64,000 nucleotides of DNA from an uncultured Lachnospiraceae bacterium. GTDB lineage: Bacteria; Bacillota; Clostridia; Lachnospirales; Lachnospiraceae. Position 1 is the stretch's first letter; every line of letters begins with the position of its first letter. Positions 22,092-30,000 of this stretch are shown one piece after another. The stretch spans positions 44,614 through 108,613 of the forward strand of contig CAJUAE010000002.1 in assembly GCA_910583965.1 (NCBI GenBank), read 5' to 3'. Below the pieces are notes generated by a model, which saw only the letters and a program-made list of their open reading frames with translations, was not told where the DNA came from and made no database searches. The translations under genes were made by a program, and so were the position numbers.

Positions 22092-23579
22092 TCAATCTTC
22101 CAATTTCACTAAATCGGTAAACGAATAATTGACATCTTTTTCTTCTTCATCAATCTGAAGTGTGTAACTTCTAGGCTGATAACCTGTCTTGCGCAGTGTT
22201 ACAACATAGTTGCCCGGCACCTTTTTAAAACTAATTGGGGTGATGCCAATATAGTTTCCATCTAGATATGCCTCCACACCATCCGGCGCGTCAATATACA
22301 CCTTATATTTGCTCTTGGAAGACACTACTGTATCCTTAGAATCCTCATCTTGCTTTTCAGAAGACTTCTCTTTTGTGTCTTCATCCTCTGTGTCTGATGT
22401 TTTTGATTGATACTTCTTACTTGTCGTACCTTCTTCGTCATCGTCATCTTCGTCATCTTTATCCTCTTGGTCTATATCTTTCTCTGACATATCTTTTTCT
22501 TCTGTGTCTTTCTTTTCGCTGGAAGCTTCCTGTGTCTCCTCCTCGATCTTCTCAAGCTCCACAGCGATATTCGCGGAGGGTTCTGCCACTCGAATATACT
22601 GTGCCACCGCATCATATCCTTCCGCTGTAATGTGCATTCGATGTAGTCCGTATTCAATTTCTACAGGCTTTGACACATCAACCTCTTTGCCGTCAATTGT
22701 AACGTTTGCTGTCATCGGCGTAAGTGTAAAGATAACGGTCCCTTTTTGTACTATTGTGATTTCAATTTCTCCCAAATCCCAGGCCATCTCCTCATTTCTA
22801 GCAAATGTAATCTCTTGTGTCGCACTGCTTCCCTTATGGCTGACAGTCACTTTATGCGTTCCCTCCGGGACCACCAACAGCATGTCCTCTGCCACTTTCC
22901 TAATTACTCTGTCTCCAATATCAATCCAGCCATTTACAAAGTAATCCTCATTTTGCAATCGCAAGTATCCATGCCCTTTCTCAACATAAATACCATAGAT
23001 CATATTTTTATATCCCCAAACACTAAGCACATCCATTTGATTCACTTCCATCATATCTGTCTCTTTACCGTCTGACACGACAACAACATGTGCGCTAATA
23101 TTATAGACATTTTGCCCGATTGTAAGTGTCCCCTTGCGCAAATCCATACTGTAATTTTGCACTTCTTTGTAGCTGACACAATCTGGATTTTCCTTAATAT
23201 AGGCTAACGCTTTTTTCGGTTTGTAAAAGCGCACTGTAACGACGCTCCCTTCTTTTAACTGTTCCATAGAAAGCGCCTGGTCATTTTTATCATATGCAGT
23301 TGTAGTGCCATCATAGGACAACGTGTATCTGCGCGAAGACGCAATATTTTGCAATTGTATCGTTCCCGCCTCCAAATCTTTTTGGACGACAATTGCCGCG
23401 TCTTCGGAGTCATAAATACCACTTCGATTCATATCATTAATTGTTGTGTCTGGTTCTATTTCTGTTACATCTTGCTCTGGCTGGTTGGTCCACCTTGCAC
23501 TCTGTGCGCAACCAGCAAAAAGGAACATCACTGTCAAAAGAGCAACTGCTATTGTCCAAATCTTCTTTCTTGTTATCAT
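22092..23579 (-). CDS. PEGA-domain lipoprotein
   Basis: 495 aa. Type II signal peptide with lipobox LFAGC (Cys24), so it is anchored to the outer face of the membrane. Two PEGA domains: about 262-335 (VIFTLTPMTANVTIDGKEVD..LHRMHITAEGY) and about 424-485 (YKVYIDAPDGVEAYLDGNYIGITP..PGNYVVTLRKTGY). Between them is an 85-residue Glu/Asp/Lys/Ser linker that is highly charged. The N-terminal 240 residues are unassigned. PEGA domains occur in envelope and S-layer-like proteins; the exact role is unknown. It follows the nitrilase-family gene by 11 bp, so the two are co-transcribed. Confidence 0.85.
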   Translation of the reverse strand: MITRKKIWTIAVALLTVMFLFAGCAQSARWTNQPEQDVTEIEPDTTINDMNRSGIYDSEDAAIVVQKDLEAGTIQLQNIASSRRYTLSYDGTTTAYDKNDQALSMEQLKEGSVVTVRFYKPKKALAYIKENPDCVSYKEVQNYSMDLRKGTLTIGQNVYNISAHVVVVSDGKETDMMEVNQMDVLSVWGYKNMIYGIYVEKGHGYLRLQNEDYFVNGWIDIGDRVIRKVAEDMLLVVPEGTHKVTVSHKGSSATQEITFARNEEMAWDLGEIEITIVQKGTVIFTLTPMTANVTIDGKEVDVSKPVEIEYGLHRMHITAEGYDAVAQYIRVAEPSANIAVELEKIEEETQEASSEKKDTEEKDMSEKDIDQEDKDDEDDDDEEGTTSKKYQSKTSDTEDEDTKEKSSEKQDEDSKDTVVSSKSKYKVYIDAPDGVEAYLDGNYIGITPISFKKVPGNYVVTLRKTGYQPRSYTLQIDEEEKDVNYSFTDLVKLED

Positions 23580-23590
23580 AATGTTTCTCC

Positions 23591-24397
23591 TTAATCTTTC
23601 TCATACAGTCCCTTATAAAACTGCTCTCGTCTATCAAGTTTTACTGGAAAAGCTGCCCGAAAAGATTCCACATCATCTGTCAATGTATAGTAAAGGTTCC
23701 CCTCTGTTCCCGACAGCATGGCTCTGATACCCCCCTCTGGATCAATGATGCAACTGTCTCCGGTATAATCGACACCACCAATATCACCCACACAGTTTAT
23801 AGCCAGAATATAAACCTGATTTTCAATTGCACGCGCACGCAAAAGCGCCTTCCAGTGTGCGCTACGTTTCGCTGGCCAGTTCGCCGGTACAATAATAATA
23901 TGCGCCTTATAAGAAGCTGCTTGGAAAATTTCAGGAAATCGCAAGTCATAACAGATAAAACAGCTACAAGCAATGTTATTGATAAAAAAAGATGCAAGCC
24001 CACTGCCTCCCTGAAATTTCAGATTCTCCCCCGAGTAAGAAAAAGGATGCAGTTTGGTGTAATCAGACAAAATCATTCCTTTTTTGTCCACAATTGTATA
24101 GTGATTCTCACACTTTTTTTCACAGTCCTTCACCCAACCAAAACCAAGATACACCTGATACTGCTGCGCCATCTCTTTCATATATTGTATTGTCTGTGTA
24201 TTTTGTTCTTTTGTATTTTCTGTATTCATAGAAAATCCTGTAAAACTCATTTCTGGAAAAAAGACTGCTTCTGTTCCTCTACAAACCGCTTCCTCAATCT
24301 GCATTTTTGCAAGTGCGTAATTTTGCTCCTTATTTTCCCAGATAATTTTTGTCTGCGCAAGTGCAAGATTTATCTGATGGTTTCTCTTTTCGTTCAT
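23591..24397 (-). CDS. Carbon-nitrogen hydrolase (nitrilase superfamily)
   Basis: 268 aa. The Glu-Lys-Cys triad is visible: Glu49 in FFPEMSFTG, Lys115 in YTKLHPF, and Cys149 in CFICYDLRFPE. These enzymes hydrolyse amides such as omega-amides; the RFPE form is nearest to omega-amidase/NIT2-like and YafV-like members, but substrate cannot be fixed. I start at ATG 24397, the first codon after GGGGGATTAAA; the frame is open to 24430 through a GC-rich hairpin. Its leader contains the 38-nt hairpin/RBS element also found before the DHHW gene. Co-transcribed with the PEGA lipoprotein. Confidence 0.9.
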   Translation of the reverse strand: MNEKRNHQINLALAQTKIIWENKEQNYALAKMQIEEAVCRGTEAVFFPEMSFTGFSMNTENTKEQNTQTIQYMKEMAQQYQVYLGFGWVKDCEKKCENHYTIVDKKGMILSDYTKLHPFSYSGENLKFQGGSGLASFFINNIACSCFICYDLRFPEIFQAASYKAHIIIVPANWPAKRSAHWKALLRARAIENQVYILAINCVGDIGGVDYTGDSCIIDPEGGIRAMLSGTEGNLYYTLTDDVESFRAAFPVKLDRREQFYKGLYEKD

Positions 24398-24435
24398 TTT
24401 AATCCCCCATGCCGCCTTTCGGCGGCTCAAATAGA
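24398..24435 (-). promoter_or_regulatory. Repeated hairpin-RBS leader element, copy 1
   Basis: The 38 nt upstream of the nitrilase-family ATG hold TCTATTTGAGCC, the hairpin GCCGCC-GAAA-GGCGGC (24411-24426), and ATGGGGGATT as ribosome binding site. It matches 56945-56982 at 33 of 38 positions. A shorter relative lies at 58111-58134. Confidence 0.75.
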
Positions 24436-24460
24436 TATAAAAACTAATTATTGTAAACCT

Positions 24461-24489
24461 ATTATAACGAGTTTTGTCTTTCTGTACAA
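24461..24489 (-). promoter_or_regulatory. Promoter of the nitrilase-PEGA operon
   Basis: On the minus strand TTGTAC (24484-24489), 17 bp, perfect TATAAT (24461-24466). It lies just past the end of the CotS-like gene, so the two genes downstream form their own unit. Confidence 0.75.
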
Positions 24490-24494
24490 CCCCC

Positions 24495-25505
24495 TCAAGA
24501 AAAGAACTTATTTAACAGCTTCTCTCTATTTTTCTCTTGTTGGATCAATCCCTCAAGCTTTTCATAGTTGCGGTTTGGCATCCAAGACTTTCTGGAATTA
24601 TAATAAAAATTAATAATTTTCCAGAATTTTTCAGGATAAGATAACCGCAAGCAAAGGCTTCTCCACTCGATTGGCGGAAATACTCTCCTGTTCTGGTAGG
24701 CATCTAGCATACTTTGTGCCATCTCAACAGACCAATCACACTTTTCCGAAATTTTTCGAAACAATAAATAAAAATCTTTTGCGCCTGTATCATGGGCAAA
24801 ATGTTCTAAATTGATAATGCCTGTATATGCCCCACCACTGTCTTTTCCAAACAAAACATTGTGATATTGATAGTCTCCATGGCAGTATAGACCATTGCTA
24901 TTGACATATGCCTCATACTCTGCGCGAGATTCTTCCTTTGCGCGTATAGTTATATCAATTGCCCTATTTAGGAAATAGTCATATTCTCTCAATAATGCAC
25001 GTTCAAAATCCGTCTTGTTACGAAGTCGTTTTAGATAATTTTTTACTCGCTTACACTCCATTGTATGCTTTTCCATCTCATCTGCATAGAAAAAAACAGG
25101 CATCGTATACAGTCTGTTCTCTGTCTCCAGACCTGTACAAGACACAGGTGTCATAAATTTCAGATGCAACTTTGCCATGGCCCCAAACGCCTTTATAATG
25201 TCCTCCTCGCTTTTGTAGCTGCACTCCTTTCCCTCAACTTGTTCTTCTAATATGTAAATACTATTGTCAATATCCTTTACAAACAGTGCATCTTCCTTGT
25301 TGTGCACCAAAACATCGGTTCGCAAACTGTCATTTAAACGGCATTGTAACTGATATAAAAGTTCTAGTTTCTCCGTTCTTCCTTTATATTCTTTAAGAAC
25401 ACACATTCCCTTGTCTGTATCACAAATTATGGTTCCACGCCCTTTAAAAGTGCGGTTGACTGTTATATCATACTGTTCTAGCACACTGATTGCCTTGTCA
25501 TTCAC
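24495..25505 (-). CDS. CotS-family spore-coat kinase-like protein
   Basis: 336 aa, aminoglycoside-phosphotransferase/CotS fold: N-lobe with FKGRGTIICDTDKGMCVLKEY, a linker ILEEQVEGKEC, the catalytic-loop motif YCHGDYQYHNVLF (HGDxxxxN intact), and GIINLEHFAHDTGAKDFYLLFRK. The second metal-binding Asp, normally in IDFD, reads IINLE, so Asn replaces Asp; activity is doubtful. C-terminal YPEKFWKIINFYYNSRKSW is a CotS-family hallmark. Start is GTG 25505, behind GGAGGGGGATTTTT; a longer frame to 25523 would start inside that site. It lies between cca and the nitrilase gene. Probably a spore-coat component. Confidence 0.8.
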   Translation of the reverse strand: MNDKAISVLEQYDITVNRTFKGRGTIICDTDKGMCVLKEYKGRTEKLELLYQLQCRLNDSLRTDVLVHNKEDALFVKDIDNSIYILEEQVEGKECSYKSEEDIIKAFGAMAKLHLKFMTPVSCTGLETENRLYTMPVFFYADEMEKHTMECKRVKNYLKRLRNKTDFERALLREYDYFLNRAIDITIRAKEESRAEYEAYVNSNGLYCHGDYQYHNVLFGKDSGGAYTGIINLEHFAHDTGAKDFYLLFRKISEKCDWSVEMAQSMLDAYQNRRVFPPIEWRSLCLRLSYPEKFWKIINFYYNSRKSWMPNRNYEKLEGLIQQEKNREKLLNKFFS

Positions 25506-25511
25506 AAAAAT

Positions 25512-25559
25512 CCCCCTCCACACAAAAAATCATTTATTCTATCCTATGTGCAAAGGGGG
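25512..25559 (-). promoter_or_regulatory. Hairpin sequestering the CotS-like ribosome binding site
   Basis: On the minus strand CCCCCTTTGCACA (upstream) can pair with TGTGTGGAGGGGG, which is the ribosome binding site of the GTG start at 25505. This would mask the site until opened, suggesting translational control. No ligand class recognised. Confidence 0.45.
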
Positions 25560-25578
25560 TTGTTTATTCCACTGTTTT

Positions 25579-26913
25579 CTACAAGATTATTTCTTTTGCT
25601 TTTTCTATAAGATACTCTTGTGTATTGTTTGTTGGTTCCTGTAAGACTTCCTCAAGAAGCAAATTTAATATTGCACCAATTTTTTTCCCTCTTGGTATGC
25701 CTAGTGCAATCAAATCATTTCCTGTGATTTTCAAAGTCTTTAACGAGACACACTGTTCTTGTTCCATTATTTCCTCATAAAGTTTACGAGTCTTATCAAT
25801 CCGCGCAAACTTTTCTTGCTGTTGATAACTGCTCTGCGCCATTACATCCGCCCATTGAAGCTCCAATACTTGCGCAAAATATTCTGTGCCAATCCTATGG
25901 ACGGCGCGCCGCACAGAACGCGCATTTGGCTCTGGCTTATCATCATGATATCGGATATATTTTTGCACCTTGATAATGGTATCATTGTCAAATTTAAGCC
26001 GTTTTAAAATGTCCGTTGCGATTCTTTCGCTCTGCTCCACATGCGCATGAAAATGGTCAATTCCTGCCGTATCTGTCGTCTTTGCCGCTGGTTTTCCAAT
26101 ATCGTGCAAAAGTGCAGCAATGCGCAGTGCCTTGTCTGCTCGAGTATGCAATAAAGTTTGCATTAAATGTTCCCCGACATTGTAACGGTGATGTGGGTTA
26201 TGCTGCGGTGTTAGAAATGCAGCGTCCAGTTCTGGAAGTATCACTTTAGTAATTCCCAACATATATGCATCTCGTACAAAATCTGGGTGCTCCGACAACA
26301 GTAATTTGACCAACTCTGTTTGTACACGCTCCGCACTAATGTTCTTAAGATTTGGCGCAAGCGCTCGAATCGCAGCTTTTGTATCCTCCGCAATGGAAAA
26401 ACCAAGCTGCGCCGAGAAGCGAACTGCACGCATCATCCGCAATGCATCCTCTCCAAATCGCTCTGTAGCTTCTCCTACACACCGAATTTTTTTTTGTTTC
26501 AAATCCTCCATACCACCAAATACGTCTACAATACCGCTTTTGTCATTGTAAGCAAATGCATTGATTGTAAAATCTCTACGTTTTAAGTCCTCTATTAAAT
26601 TTGCAGTGTAAATAACTTCCTTTGGGTGACGGCTATCCTCGTAAGTGCCATCAATTCGATACGTAGTTACCTCAAATCCTTCGTGTTCTAACATCACTGT
26701 CACTGTGCCATGTTGAATCCCTGTATCAATTGTACGATGAAACAGCTCCTTAACCTGTTGTGGTTTTGCGGAGGTTGTCACATCCCAGTCATCTGGCATT
26801 CTTCCAAGCAAGGAATCTCTAACGCATCCACCAACTGCATATGCCTCAAATCCTGCCATTTCCAATCGTGCTATAATTTTTTTCACCTTTTCAGGCAATT
26901 GTATCTGTTTCAT
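25579..26913 (-). CDS. cca: CCA tRNA nucleotidyltransferase
   Basis: 444 aa. Adds or repairs the 3' CCA of tRNAs. Class II nucleotidyltransferase head with AYAVGGCVRDSLLGR (about 25-38) and the metal-binding DDWDVTT (about 41-47), then RRDFTINAFAY, the nucleobase-reading EDALRMMRAVRFSAQLGF, and an HD domain (LLHDIGKPAAK) as in the longer bacterial members. I start at ATG 26913 after GGGGAG; the upstream extension to 27030 has no conserved content. The CotS-like gene follows after 73 bp. Confidence 0.95.
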   Translation of the reverse strand: MKQIQLPEKVKKIIARLEMAGFEAYAVGGCVRDSLLGRMPDDWDVTTSAKPQQVKELFHRTIDTGIQHGTVTVMLEHEGFEVTTYRIDGTYEDSRHPKEVIYTANLIEDLKRRDFTINAFAYNDKSGIVDVFGGMEDLKQKKIRCVGEATERFGEDALRMMRAVRFSAQLGFSIAEDTKAAIRALAPNLKNISAERVQTELVKLLLSEHPDFVRDAYMLGITKVILPELDAAFLTPQHNPHHRYNVGEHLMQTLLHTRADKALRIAALLHDIGKPAAKTTDTAGIDHFHAHVEQSERIATDILKRLKFDNDTIIKVQKYIRYHDDKPEPNARSVRRAVHRIGTEYFAQVLELQWADVMAQSSYQQQEKFARIDKTRKLYEEIMEQEQCVSLKTLKITGNDLIALGIPRGKKIGAILNLLLEEVLQEPTNNTQEYLIEKAKEIIL

Positions 26914-27026
26914 TATTCTCCCCTCTTTTCCCGCGAGCAATAAGCGAAACGGCTGTAAAGCAGATATTTGGCGAATGCCGCGAGGGTCTATCCCGCAGCT
27001 TGCTGTATTACAAATTCTACGCACTA

Positions 27027-30000
27027 TCAACTTGCTGCAGATCTATTAACTTTCTGTGCATTAATTTTAAATCGAATTGTCTTTGTACCACCGTAACTTC
27101 CTACACCTTGTATCGTAACTTGCGCTGTTCCCTTTTTATCATTATTAAGATAAGTTTCCGGCAAAATCTCATAAGCATCCGTGGGTAATGTTTTCTTTCC
27201 AATTTTTACCACAAAATCTTCTTTGGATAAAATAACATTGCCACCATTGTAGTAAAACTTGCTCTTTACAGTAACTTTTGCTTTGGACAGATTTTTGCCC
27301 GCCGCAAGGATTCGATAAGAAGCTGTTGTAGTAGTACCTTCGTAATTCCCCTTTCCAGTAATCTCAATTGTTACGATAGCGCCTGCCAACAATCGGTCTG
27401 CTTTCTTATTTAGCACAAAACCATCACACTTATAAACAATATTCTTGTCGTAGTCCTTTCCAGCGGCAAGCTTATTGCCATTGATATCTTTTAAGACTGG
27501 GGTACTTACATACCCACCAACTTTTGTCGATGCTACCTTGTCTGCAACAATAACTGTTGTGTCTGCCAAACTGCCTTTTCCTACAACAAATGGCCGTGTT
27601 GTCTTTGCTCGAAAATTCTTTTTTCCTGTAATTGTCACAGTGGCAAACGCACCAATTTTCTTATTGTTTCGATAACTAAGCACATAATCTGTACCTTCTT
27701 TTAATGTCTGTCCACCATAACGAATCTGAAGTTTTGGCTTTGCACCATTTTTCTCATAAGGCTGTATGTTGCCGTCTTTTACAAATGCAATTGATACAGC
27801 AGTGTCATCAATAGAACGCGGTGTAATACGAAACGATTTGGTTGTTGTGCCATAGTAGGCATTCTTGCCAGAAATATTGATTTTGGCTGTTCCAACGCGC
27901 TCTGTACTGGTAATGGAATTAATTACATAATCCTTACCTTCTATTAAAAGACGCCCCTCTTTGTCCCGAATTATTGGTTTCACTGCATTGCCCGTGTAAA
28001 TTACAGGTTCCGCTTTCAAAGCAGATACCTTTGTCCCTTGCACACGAAACGTTGTCACAAGCTCCCCAATATATTTTTCTCCTGTTCCACGAATGGTAAC
28101 GTATTGCATTCCAGCATCCGTATATTGAACCATATCAAATTCATAATCTTGATGTGGTATTAACACCTCTCCTTTATATTGGAGCGTAATCATATTTTCA
28201 TTAATTATTGCCACGCCTTCTACAAGTTTCTGGTCTGGTATCTTTTTTGTTATTTTTACAGAGCGCATCGCAACAGATTTTGTATTATCTATCACTGTCA
28301 ATGTTGTCTCCGTCGTCCCTGTAAAATTACCTTTTCCAGTCAGTATAACGCGATATTCGCCTTCCTTTGTAAATGCTTCTGGATAAGAAACGACAAAATC
28401 TTTGTTGGGAACCAGTTTTGTGTTTTTCCAAAGCACTGTTGGTATTGGTTTCTGCTTCTCATTCAAAGAAATTGTCATTTTTTCTATTTTTATGACATTT
28501 GGCTGACTAATATCCACTGGATTTATAGAAAAAGTATGAATATAGTTTCCTTCGTAATTTCCCTTTCCTGTCACAATCACCGTAGGCGCTTTTTTTGCAT
28601 TTTCATCTGCGGCGTAAACATTGTTTTTATAACTTATTGTATAGTCCAGTCCCCGTCTAAGCGGTTCTAGTCCACTGTACACTGCCATCTGCTCAAACGT
28701 GACTGCATTGCCAGTATATGTTTGGGAATAATTTCCCCAATCGGCCCAGATTCCTTCCCATTTTGCATAGAGTGTGAGATTGCCAGTGCTGCCCTTTTCT
28801 ATAGAAGTAATGCATTCCTGACCATTTGGCGCACGAAACCATCCTAAAAAAGTTAAATCTGGATTGTCATATTCTGGCGCTTTGAGTAAAACTGTCGGGG
28901 TCTCAATTGTATACACTTCTGGATTGAATGCCGCGTTAGTACAATAATGATATCCCAACACATAAGTAATCGTATAGGATATAGGGACATAAATCGGTCG
29001 AATGATAAGGTCTTCTTGGATATTCTGACAATTGTGATCCCAGCCCTGCAATTGATATCCTTCTGGCGCAAGAACCTCAGGCGGTTTTGCGCTCTCGCCT
29101 TCTATTATAATTTGCTTGGATAATACCCTATCATTGACATCCAAAAAAGAGACTTCATAATATCGCTCCCACCTGGCATAAAAAACACAGTCTCCTCCGC
29201 TTCCTTTCTCTATGCCAGTTACTTTCGTCTGATATGTTTCATCTGTATACCAACCTGCAAAAAGAAAATCTTCTCTTTCTGGCTCTTGAAATACAATATT
29301 CTCTGAAGTTATCTGATAGGTTGTGGGATTGTTTGCGCTGTTCACCCCACCATTTAAAATATAAGTAATCTGATAAGTGTTTGGTTCCCACTTGGCATAA
29401 AATATCTGCGCTTCTACGCTACCTTTTTTAATTATTTGAACTTTATTTTGAAAGGTTTTTTCCAAATACCAACCCATAAAATGATAGTGTTCTCGTGTTG
29501 GCTCCTTCAATACAATATCATCCATCTCCACATGGTATTCTGTTGGATTCTCCGGGTGATTGCTGCCACCTTCCAATTCATATTGAATCTGATAAATTTT
29601 TGGGGTCCATCGCGCATAAAAAGTTTGGTCTCCTGTACTTCCCTTAGAAATCGCAGTGACAACTGTCTTGTACTCAGAATCTGCATACCAACCTACAAAA
29701 TCATAACCAGCTCTTGTCGGTGGTTCCAACACAAAAGTATCTGTCTCCACATTATAACTTACTATATTTTTACTGCTGTTTATCCCTCCATTTAGCACAT
29801 AGTCAATCTGATAAGCAATTTTTAGATAGACAGCCAGAACTGTTTCATCTTGAACAATATTAGAATACCTTCCTCTCCAGTAAGAAAATGTGTACCCCGT
29901 GGGCGGAATTAGGTCACTGTCAGGTGGTATCGCATATCCACCCGCCGCGACTATCTGGCTGTCAAAAATAGTTCCAAACTGGTCCTGAAATGTTACTGTG

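Noticed and set aside
23855..24613. 252-codon plus-strand frame across the nitrilase and CotS-like genes
   Set aside because: Antisense to two well-supported genes; Cys/Phe/Ile-rich low-quality protein with no ribosome binding site.
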